A stretch of DNA of 6,970 bases from Holophagae bacterium. GTDB lineage: Bacteria; Acidobacteriota; Thermoanaerobaculia; Thermoanaerobaculales; Sulfomarinibacteraceae. This document shows positions 1 to 5,061 of this stretch, in pieces. Made by a program: the position numbers and the translations under genes. Numbering within the stretch: position 1 is the first letter of the stretch; every line of letters begins with the position of its first letter. The notes beneath the pieces are model-generated. The model was not told the DNA's origin and did no database searches. It was given only the letters and a program-made list of their open reading frames with translations. The stretch lies in the NCBI GenBank assembly GCA_030637505.1, contig DAOWGJ010000358.1:1-6970 (forward strand), in the 5' to 3' direction.

Positions 1-374
1 ACAACTTGGGGATCCGTCGCCTGATGACGCTCCAATAACGAGGAGGCCCGAACGGCGATGCCTGGCGTACAGAAGCCACATTGCACCGCGCCTTCGCGAA
101 CAAAGGCCTGGGCCAGAGTCTGGCGCATCTTTTCGGGCAGGCCTTCGAGAGTCGTGACGGCCTTGCCGCTGATTTTGGCCGGCTTTGTCAGACAGGCCAG
201 TGCCGGGCGCCCGTCGACCAGGATCGTGCAACATCCACAAAAACCCTGCGGAGCACAACCGTCTTTGGCCGAGGTAACGCCGCAGTTTTCACGCAGGACC
301 TCGAGGAAATTCATCCCATCGTCGTAGCTCACCTCAGTGGCGAGCCCGTTGAGTTCGAAGAGCAGTACGGGCAT
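1..374 (-). CDS. [2Fe-2S] subunit/domain of a xanthine dehydrogenase-family molybdenum hydroxylase (partial, runs off left edge)
   Basis: The product carries electrons from a molybdenum hydroxylase active site through two [2Fe-2S] clusters in the cytoplasm. The visible 124 residues start at ATG 374-372, with GGGAGG at 381-386 (6 nt spacing). Residues 1-80 form a plant-ferredoxin-like domain with cysteines C40, C46, C49 and C61. Around residue 95 the second all-helical cluster domain begins with QCGFCTPG (C99, C102); its last two cysteines would lie beyond the left edge. The first cluster reads C-x5-C-x2-C (GCAPQGFCGCC), one residue longer than the usual C-x4-C-x2-C. I recall the longer form from the selenium-dependent xanthine dehydrogenase-type proteins, where this domain is fused to the molybdopterin domain, so the full gene may be much longer than a stand-alone subunit of about 160 residues. 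The family is certain; the substrate (xanthine, aldehyde, CO or other) cannot be told from this part. Confidence 0.93.
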   Translation of the reverse strand, partial: MPVLLFELNGLATEVSYDDGMNFLEVLRENCGVTSAKDGCAPQGFCGCCTILVDGRPALACLTKPAKISGKAVTTLEGLPEKMRQTLAQAFVREGAVQCGFCTPGIAVRASSLLERHQATDPQV

Positions 375-380
375 TGATTG

Positions 381-386
381 CCTCCC
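381..386 (-). promoter_or_regulatory. Ribosome binding site of the [2Fe-2S] gene
   Basis: Reads GGGAGG on the minus strand, 6 nt before the ATG at 374. It supports this start, which places the first ferredoxin-domain residues at the usual distance from the N terminus. Confidence 0.7.
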
Positions 387-423
387 GGTGACCATTCTAA
401 GGGCGTTGATTCTGTTTGTAGGT

Positions 424-457
424 CCCGAGCCCGAGCCCGTTCCCGACTTTTTTCGGG
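424..457 (-). repeat. Four tandem CCCGNN hexamers plus a short inverted repeat upstream of the [2Fe-2S] gene
   Basis: The plus strand shows CCCGAG, CCCGAG, CCCGTT and CCCGAC back to back at 424-447. The last copy pairs with TCGGG at 453-457 (5-bp stem CCCGA/TCGGG, loop of six pyrimidines). The element lies in the 124-bp gap between the phosphatase stop and the [2Fe-2S] start, about 50-80 bp before the latter. It could be a weak intergenic hairpin or a direct-repeat protein site. The stem is short and no T-run follows it on the minus strand, so I do not call it a terminator. Confidence 0.3.
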
Positions 458-498
458 TCAAGGAGTTCCGCTTTGTGGATACCCACCGCCCCGGATCA

Positions 499-1560
499 TC
501 AATACAGATCGATCGGACACCGTTCCTCTTCGATGATTCGGTCTCGGGACCAGGCCGAAGCATCGCCGGACTCGAAACCGTCCGCGAAAATTTGCAGTTC
601 CCCGGTTCCGGTTTTCAAGATCTCTATCATCGCGGTTCCGGTTGAGTCCTCGGTCGGGAAACCCAGTAGTTCTCCAATTGTAGGAACGATGTCGGGAATC
701 GTCCTGGGGATATTGGAGACGAGACCGGGCTGGATGTCGGGTCCGACGGCCAGAAGTTGGATCGTGCGGCAGCCGTCGCAGCCGTCCCCGTGCCCGGAGA
801 AGTCATAGTCGTGCCTTCCATGGTCGTTGGTCACGATCAAAGTGGTGGTCCCCGCGTAGAAGGGGTGGGCCTGGAGGTAGTCCCACAGCATGCCCACAAT
901 GCTGTCCGCAACGGAGATCGAGTCCACATAGGCATCCCAGTCCCCAGAGTGACCCTCGTGGTCCACCGAGGCCAGGTATAAGAGGAAAAACGACGGCGTG
1001 TACTGCTCCAGGAGCGGCTCGGTCTGGGCCCAGACGTCGAGGTCGGTTGTCCCGACGCTGTGATAGAGCGGCCAGTATTCAGGGCCGTAATCCGTGTCGA
1101 AGCTTGCCTTCCAAGGGCATCCGACGTCCTTCAAAAAATAGATGCAGTCCTCCTCGGGACGGGAAAGGTGCTTGCGGTAGTACTCGAAAACGGTAGGCAG
1201 CAGGGCGTGGTTGTTGGAGTTGCCACCACAGTCGGGGTCCGAAAAAGGAATGACATCGGTCCAGGCCCCGCACCAGATCGCCGGGATGGCCCGGGAGGTA
1301 TAGGTGTATCCATCGTTGATGAACGGTTCGATGATCGCGCCCTGCTGGGCCAGGGCAGCCATCTCGGGGACATACAGATGATCGGGATCCCCGAGCCCCT
1401 CCGAGTATCGGAGCCCGTCGATAATGACCAGGGCGACCTTGTCAGTCTCATAGGCCGGGGCGGACCCGGCGCCTAGGAAGAGAAGGACCGTGACGGCAGC
1501 GACGGTCCCAAAAAGCACTGGGGTGCGTGTTTGGGATCGGTGGTCGATTGAATCTTTCAT
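499..1560 (-). CDS. Exported alkaline phosphatase superfamily hydrolase (NPP/phosphodiesterase-like) with DGFESGD-x-SAW tail
   Basis: This 353-residue protein is predicted to be a periplasmic or secreted metal-dependent phosphatase or phosphodiesterase of the alkaline phosphatase superfamily. Residues 1-36 form a signal peptide: polar start, hydrophobic core at about 15-32, and a likely cut after SAPA (36). The superfamily ligands can be placed in order: D48 in VIIDGLR; a Thr/Ser nucleophile in TYTSRAIP (T88 or S89); D200 and H204 in VDHEGH; D246-H247 in TNDHGR; and H257 in SGHGD. This is the D, T, D, H, D, H, H order typical of nucleotide pyrophosphatase-type members. Several cysteines (97, 111, 139, 148, 261, 264, 348) could form disulfides in the periplasm. 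Residues 324-337 read IFADGFESGDASAW, a short C-terminal tail also seen on other secreted proteins of environmental bacteria. ATG 1560 is preferred over TTG 1599 because of the signal peptide, the strong RBS and the promoter-like element. Substrate unknown. Confidence 0.9.
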   Translation of the reverse strand: MKDSIDHRSQTRTPVLFGTVAAVTVLLFLGAGSAPAYETDKVALVIIDGLRYSEGLGDPDHLYVPEMAALAQQGAIIEPFINDGYTYTSRAIPAIWCGAWTDVIPFSDPDCGGNSNNHALLPTVFEYYRKHLSRPEEDCIYFLKDVGCPWKASFDTDYGPEYWPLYHSVGTTDLDVWAQTEPLLEQYTPSFFLLYLASVDHEGHSGDWDAYVDSISVADSIVGMLWDYLQAHPFYAGTTTLIVTNDHGRHDYDFSGHGDGCDGCRTIQLLAVGPDIQPGLVSNIPRTIPDIVPTIGELLGFPTEDSTGTAMIEILKTGTGELQIFADGFESGDASAWSRDRIIEEERCPIDLY

Positions 1561-1570
1561 GCCGGGGGCT

Positions 1571-1580
1571 TCTCCTCTCC
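1571..1580 (-). promoter_or_regulatory. Ribosome binding site of the exported phosphatase
   Basis: The minus strand reads GGAGAGGAGA, ending 10 nt before ATG 1560. It decides between this ATG and the in-frame TTG at 1599, which has no such site and would put 13 polar residues in front of the signal peptide. Confidence 0.65.
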
Positions 1581-1584
1581 CCGG

Positions 1585-1613
1585 AGCATAGCGCTCCAAC
1601 CGCCACGCCTCAA
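1585..1613 (-). promoter_or_regulatory. Sigma70-like promoter for the exported phosphatase gene
   Basis: The minus strand shows TTGAGG (1613-1608), a 17-bp spacer, and TATGCT (1590-1585). That is four of six matches at the -35 box (TTGACA), four of six at the -10 box (TATAAT), and ideal spacing. The predicted transcript would start near 1578, close to the RBS, giving a very short leader. An inverted repeat GGAGC-N5-GCTCC (1583-1597) covers the -10 box and could be a repressor site or chance. Prediction by eye only. Confidence 0.42.
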
Positions 1614-1686
1614 GTTTCAGGGGTCATCGTCTTTGGTCGGCGGAAGGGTTCTGGAACCTCTTGGATCCAGCCCCCACCGGCTCAGG

Positions 1687-1692
1687 TATGAT
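1687..1692 (+). promoter_or_regulatory. Putative -10 box (TATGAT) for the beta-barrel gene
   Basis: TATGAT matches the -10 consensus at five of six bases and lies 28 bp before ATG 1721, with a purine-rich RBS in between. No good -35 box is seen at 16-18 bp spacing; TTGGAT at 1661 is 20 bp away. This is therefore a weak or activator-dependent promoter, or a chance match. Confidence 0.33.
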
Positions 1693-1705
1693 GCTGGTCG
1701 AAACA

Positions 1706-1713
1706 GGGAGGAG
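1706..1713 (+). promoter_or_regulatory. Ribosome binding site of the beta-barrel gene
   Basis: GGGAGGAG sits 7 nt before ATG 1721. It selects this start over an in-frame ATG at 1661, which would put 20 residues ahead of the signal peptide. Confidence 0.7.
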
Positions 1714-1720
1714 AACGAAT

Positions 1721-2272
1721 ATGCATTTTCACATTGGGCGAGTGATTCGAGTCGTGGCGCTGGTTGCAATGGTGTTTTTTGTGGCCGTTCCGGCATCAGC
1801 GGGCAATCTCAGGATCTTCGGTGCGTATCTTGACAGCAGTGACGTCGGTTCCTTCACCGGCGCCGGCGTTCGTTACGCATCCAGCGACACCCTGGGCTGG
1901 GAGTTTGGGGCCACGGCCTATCTCGAGAGTGAAGATTTTGATTTTGGTGAGTTGGAATTTGACGTTGACACGATTGAAAACACGGCGTTGGATCTCGGGT
2001 TTCGCGTCAGCATCAGTGAGCTTTTCTATTTCACCGGCGGTGTTTCCTATTTCATGTTCGACGCAGATCTCGGAGACGTCGATGACGAGTGGGGCTTTTA
2101 TGGAACCCTGGGTGCGACGATCGGCGGCGATACCTTCCGGTTCTTCATCGAGGGCATGTACCGGGACGTCAGCGCCACGATCACGTACGACGACTTTGAT
2201 TTGATTGAAGACGACGTCAAGTTGGATATCGGCGGATTCGGCGTCAATGCCGGCCTGGAGTGGCGGTTTTAG
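1721..2272 (+). CDS. Small acidic outer-membrane beta-barrel protein
   Basis: This 183-residue protein is predicted to be exported and inserted in the outer membrane. A signal peptide covers residues 1-27: basic start with R7 and R10, hydrophobic core 11-24, and cleavage after PASA (27). The mature part consists of alternating amphipathic strands rich in Gly, Tyr and Phe (for example GFYGTLGATIG, FRFFIEGMYRD, IGGFGVNAGLEWRF). Acidic turns separate the strands, such as SEDFDFGELEFDVD and DADLGDVDDEW. The last residue is Phe in the pattern xLEWRF, the usual recognition signal for the BAM insertion machinery. The size suits an 8-stranded barrel of the OmpA/OmpW-like porin-fold type. No ligand or enzyme motif is visible, and the strong negative charge of the loops is notable. 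The end overlaps the following HAD gene by 13 bp. No specific family recognised. Confidence 0.85.
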   Translation: MHFHIGRVIRVVALVAMVFFVAVPASAGNLRIFGAYLDSSDVGSFTGAGVRYASSDTLGWEFGATAYLESEDFDFGELEFDVDTIENTALDLGFRVSISELFYFTGGVSYFMFDADLGDVDDEWGFYGTLGATIGGDTFRFFIEGMYRDVSATITYDDFDLIEDDVKLDIGGFGVNAGLEWRF

Positions 2273-3006
2273 TCACTGAAAGCCACACCGCTCGAAGGGC
2301 GAGGCTGGGTGAGGGGCGAGAGCGAATCGAAAAAGAAACTGGAAACGAACGCCGTCCACCCACGCGTGCGGCCATCTTCGACTTGGACGGCCTCCTGGTG
2401 GACTCCGAACCGCTGTGGCGGCAGGCTGAACGAGAGGTCTTCGCCGAAGTCGGCCTCGAGCTGACCGACGACGACTGCCGCAGCACAATGGGTATGCGAT
2501 GCGATGCGGTCGTTGCCCTCTGGTATCAAAAGAGCCCGTGGCCGAATGCTTCACCGGCCGAGGTTCAAAATCGGATCGAGGCCCGGGTCCTGGCCTTGAT
2601 GCGCGCTCAGGGTGAAGCGATGCCGGGCGTCGAACACGCACTCGATCTGGTGGTAAGTGCCGGGTGTCTATTGGCGGTGGCGTCGTCGTCCAGCCCGATG
2701 CTGATTGACGGGGCGCTGGAACGACTGGGGATCCTCGGGCGATTTGCGGCTCGATGCTCCGCCTTCGACGAACAGCGTGGCAAACCCGACCCGGCGGTCT
2801 ATCTGTCGGCTGCACGGAAACTGGGCGTCGATCCGCGGACATGCCTGGCGTTCGAGGACTCGTCGCCGGGTGTTGAGAGTGCCCGGGGAGCCGGCATGCG
2901 CGTCGTGGCCGTGCCGGACGCCGAGCATCGGGGTCATCCGGACTTCGACGATGCTGATGTCGTACTCGACAGCTTGGCGGCCCTTCGCACTGAACACCTC
3001 GGGTGA
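2260..3006 (+). CDS. hxpB: HAD-superfamily phosphatase, HxpB/YniC (sugar- or hexitol-phosphate phosphatase) type
   Basis: A cytoplasmic Mg-dependent phosphatase of HAD subfamily I with an alpha-helical cap. Members related to E. coli HxpB (YniC) hydrolyse hexitol and sugar phosphates such as 2-deoxyglucose 6-phosphate. The catalytic motifs are complete: D41-L-D43 nucleophile and acid/base, S142-S145 motif II, K175 in GKPDP, and E199-D200 in FEDSSPG. Residues DGLLVDSEPLW and the cap segment VVALWYQKSPW closely resemble YniC as I remember it. The only in-frame canonical start before motif I is GTG 2260, inside the preceding gene, with GGAG directly abutting it and so poorly placed. It gives about 27 more N-terminal residues than YniC, of a low-complexity Arg/Glu-rich kind (SHTARRARLGEGRERIEKE). 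The real start may be a rare codon such as CTG 2305 or ATC 2326. Function is confident at family level; the exact substrate is inferred. Confidence 0.9.
   Translation: MAVLVTESHTARRARLGEGRERIEKETGNERRPPTRAAIFDLDGLLVDSEPLWRQAEREVFAEVGLELTDDDCRSTMGMRCDAVVALWYQKSPWPNASPAEVQNRIEARVLALMRAQGEAMPGVEHALDLVVSAGCLLAVASSSSPMLIDGALERLGILGRFAARCSAFDEQRGKPDPAVYLSAARKLGVDPRTCLAFEDSSPGVESARGAGMRVVAVPDAEHRGHPDFDDADVVLDSLAALRTEHLG
2294..2320 (+). repeat. GGGCGAG direct repeat inside the HAD gene's N-terminal extension
   Basis: The stretch contains two copies of GGGCGAG flanking GGCTGGGTGA. The complement resembles the CCCTCACCC-type dispersed GC-rich elements that I recall from many environmental bacterial genomes. 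It encodes the odd part of the HAD protein that lies outside the conserved fold. Whether this is a repeat-family member cannot be shown from one copy. Confidence 0.25.
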
Positions 3007-3007
3007 A

Positions 3008-3607
3008 TCAAAAGCTGCTGCCCGGCTGGGTAAGGAAATCGGTCTCTTCCCGAGTTGATTGCCGGCCGAGGATTGAGTTTCGGTGGGGAAATCGACCAAA
3101 ACGCTCGATGATGACTTGGTGCCGCAGCGCAAAAGCTACAAAATTCTCGAATGTCTCTTTGATATCCGCACCAACCTCTTCAGCGAGTTCACGAAAGAGC
3201 GCTACACATCTGTTCTGGTCGTCGAGGTCCTCGGAATGTTCAAGAGGCAGATAAAAGAACACCCTTTCTATCGGTCGAAGCTCGCGGTCGGCTCGTGTCT
3301 CCAGACCCTCAACGCAGAGATTTCGCGCCAGCGCATCAAAACGAAATGCTGCCGGAGAGTCCCTGAAGATGTTGCGGGGAAACTGATCAGTCAGAAGGAC
3401 CAGGGCCAGCCGTCCATCAATCGAGAGGCGCCAGTCATCGAGGTCACCGGATTCGGCGGCGATAACGAGCGACTCGAACCGCCTGCGGATCTCCGCGTCG
3501 GTGGAGGGGTCTTTTGACCACCACAGAGATGAGCGGTCCTCCGCCACTGCCCCATCGTCAATATTCTTACCGAACCAAAACTCACGGATCGTCTTTTGAT
3601 TTTCCAT
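3008..3607 (-). CDS. DUF924 family protein
   Basis: A complete 199-residue member of the DUF924 family, a widespread, mostly alpha-helical (TPR-like) cytoplasmic protein family with no established biochemical role that I know of. Family hallmarks are all visible: an N-terminal EFWFG (residues 9-13) followed by WW (29-30), LTDQFPRNIFRDSPAAFRFD in the middle, FFYLPLEHSED, and near the end FGRFPHRNSILGRQSTREE. Length matches the family. The start at ATG 3607 has only a weak RBS (GGAT about 8 nt upstream), but the N terminus begins where the family begins. It follows the ycaQ gene by 34 bp on the same strand, so co-transcription is likely. Its stop codon lies 1 bp from the stop of the convergent HAD gene. 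Confidence 0.92.
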   Translation of the reverse strand: MENQKTIREFWFGKNIDDGAVAEDRSSLWWSKDPSTDAEIRRRFESLVIAAESGDLDDWRLSIDGRLALVLLTDQFPRNIFRDSPAAFRFDALARNLCVEGLETRADRELRPIERVFFYLPLEHSEDLDDQNRCVALFRELAEEVGADIKETFENFVAFALRHQVIIERFGRFPHRNSILGRQSTREETDFLTQPGSSF

Positions 3608-3641
3608 TGAGATCCATTCTACGCTAGCCCGCCGCTCGGCA

Positions 3642-4862
3642 TTATTCGACCGAGGCTCTCTCCCGCCTTGGGATGAGTTCGAGGGATTCTGCGAACCGGT
3701 TCAAGCTACGCTCGACAGCGACACGGTCGGTGGCAACCTTGGCCGCCCCTTGATCCTCGTACACCGCAGAAAGCACATTCAGGCGGCCGGCCTTGCGATC
3801 AGCCTTGAGGTCAAGGCGCGCGATCAAACGATCGCCGGCGAGAACCGGCAGACAGTAGTAACCATAGATTCTCTGTGGCGCAGGCTTATAAATTTCGAGC
3901 ACCTGGTGAAAGCCGAAGAGCTGTTGCACCCGTTGTCGATCCCACAAGAGAGGATCGAAGGGTGACAGGAGAACACCACGATCGCGACGTGGACGAAGGT
4001 CGTTGACTCTTCCGGCGAGTTCGAGGTCCGAGGGGCGGATCCAGCCCCGAGACACGGAACCGTGCTCGCCCGCAACCGAGCAGGGGAGAATGACTGCGCG
4101 GTCCGCGAGCCGGGACAGGGCCGCGTTGACCCCTGCCCGGTGCGAACTCAATCGCCAGGTCTGCACCAGCGTTCCCGTGGTCGCCCATCCGTGCCCGTTG
4201 AGAGCCTGCAGGAGGAGTGTTTCGAGTGCCTCGTCCTCCCCGACCGGAGCGTGGCGCCATTTCTCAGGGATCACCCGCTCGGCAAGGTCGAAGGTGCGTT
4301 GGAAGCCGTTGCGTTCGCGGATTGCCAGTTCGCCCGAGGACCACAAGGCCGCGGCGACCTTGCGGGCTATTTTGAGGTCCCACCAGCCGGTGCTTCCTCG
4401 GCCGTCCATATCTACAGAGCGTAACGGCCCTTCGTCGCGGATCCGTTGCTGGAGGTCGTCGGCAACCTTGGGATGCTCCGCAATCAAATTGCCCCACCAG
4501 GGATGGCTGGCGAAGGCGCGGCGGCGGAAAGCGAACAGGGGATAGAACTCGATCGGAAGCCAGGAGGCCTCGTGGCCCCAGTACTCGAAGAGGGGCTCGC
4601 CGGGCTTCAGGAGGTCTTCCCCGAGCCGCGGGTCGAAACCATCAAGTCGGGACATCAAGACGATGGCATGGCTGCGAGCGCCGGCTATCGAGACGGTGTC
4701 CAGCTGCAGGTAGCCGAAGCTCCGAATGACCGAGAGTGCTGCGTCTCGGGCTCGTTTTCCGTTACCGGTGGCGCTGCGCGGCAGTCCGCTCCACTCCGGC
4801 TTGAGCAACCCGGCCCGGATCAGAGCCAGACGCCGCGCGGCCTTGATCGAGATCGTTTCCAC
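3642..4862 (-). CDS. ycaQ: YcaQ-type winged-helix DNA glycosylase (HTH_42 superfamily)
   Basis: This 406-residue protein belongs to the AlkZ/YcaQ family of DNA glycosylases. E. coli YcaQ (410 residues) removes alkylated bases and unhooks interstrand crosslinks such as those from nitrogen mustards. The catalytic QxD motif that distinguishes YcaQ from the QxQ of AlkZ is present as Q53-L-D55 in GYLQLDTVSI. Other conserved blocks are FEYWGHEASWLP, GPLRSVDM, GSTGWWDLK (about residues 154-165), and in the C-terminal half LSPFDPLLWDRQRVQQLF, YKPAPQRIYGYYCLPVL and LIARLDLKADR. The protein appears full length. Start is GTG 4862 with AGGA 6 nt upstream (4869-4872), and the N terminus aligns with that of E. 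coli YcaQ as I remember it. No antibiotic cluster is visible nearby, so general alkylation repair is more likely than self-resistance. It probably shares a transcript with the downstream DUF924 gene. Confidence 0.93.
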   Translation of the reverse strand: METISIKAARRLALIRAGLLKPEWSGLPRSATGNGKRARDAALSVIRSFGYLQLDTVSIAGARSHAIVLMSRLDGFDPRLGEDLLKPGEPLFEYWGHEASWLPIEFYPLFAFRRRAFASHPWWGNLIAEHPKVADDLQQRIRDEGPLRSVDMDGRGSTGWWDLKIARKVAAALWSSGELAIRERNGFQRTFDLAERVIPEKWRHAPVGEDEALETLLLQALNGHGWATTGTLVQTWRLSSHRAGVNAALSRLADRAVILPCSVAGEHGSVSRGWIRPSDLELAGRVNDLRPRRDRGVLLSPFDPLLWDRQRVQQLFGFHQVLEIYKPAPQRIYGYYCLPVLAGDRLIARLDLKADRKAGRLNVLSAVYEDQGAAKVATDRVAVERSLNRFAESLELIPRRERASVE

Positions 4863-4865
4863 GCC

Positions 4866-4961
4866 CTATCCTGCCACAGTACCTTGCGCCCGGACCATCG
4901 ACCGCCACCTCCACATCGCCCAGGACGCCTCCAGCACGAAGACCACGTCTTCCAAGCCCAT
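4866..4961 (-). CDS. Candidate 31-residue small ORF / leader peptide directly upstream of ycaQ
   Basis: ATG 4961 to TAG 4866 is preceded by GAGG (4969-4972) with 7 nt spacing and an in-frame TGA just upstream, so the start is well defined. The stop ends 3 bp before the ycaQ GTG, and the ycaQ RBS lies within its last codons. That is the geometry expected for translational coupling. The peptide begins MGLEDVVFVLEASW and contains three tryptophans within six residues (W14, W17, W19). About 25 of 31 codons end in G or C, like the neighbouring genes. There is no recognised family, and in GC-rich DNA an ORF this short can arise by chance, so this is a candidate only. Confidence 0.35.
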   Translation of the reverse strand: MGLEDVVFVLEASWAMWRWRSMVRAQGTVAG

Positions 4962-5061
4962 CTCCGGTCCTCAATCCCGAATAGGAATTTTCCGATCCTC
5001 CGGAATCAACGGGGAAAAACGCCAACTGTTTGCATCAAAAGAACCTTCCAGATCGCAAGGG
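4962..5061 (-). other. Intergenic region between the radical SAM gene and the ycaQ small ORF
   Basis: No clear terminator for the radical SAM gene is seen here: there is no strong GC stem followed by a T-run on the minus strand. An inverted repeat TTCCG-N6-CGGAA lies at 4990-5005 and could be an operator. Promoter candidates on the minus strand (TTGATT near 5006-5011 with CCTATT about 18 bp further) are poor matches to consensus. Read-through from the radical SAM genes into ycaQ remains possible. Confidence 0.3.

Noticed and set aside
442..457. CCCGA-loop-TCGGG hairpin as a rho-independent terminator of the phosphatase gene
   Set aside because: The stem is only 5 bp and the pyrimidine run is in the loop, not after the stem on the transcribed side.
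1060..1476. Plus-strand 138-residue ORF
   Set aside because: It lies wholly antisense to the exported phosphatase, which has complete catalytic motifs; its own translation shows no recognisable domain.
499..1560. Classical sulfatase assignment
   Set aside because: No C/S-x-P-x-R formylglycine motif is present; the TYTSRAIP segment and the metal ligands fit the phosphatase/phosphodiesterase side of the superfamily better.
1561..1599. Longer phosphatase start at TTG 1599
   Set aside because: It would put 13 polar residues before the signal peptide, it lacks an RBS, and the promoter-like -10 box lies inside it.
4762..5025. Minus-strand 87-residue ORF overlapping the ycaQ start
   Set aside because: It reads out of frame through the ycaQ N terminus, which matches the YcaQ family in another frame; its translation is low-complexity.
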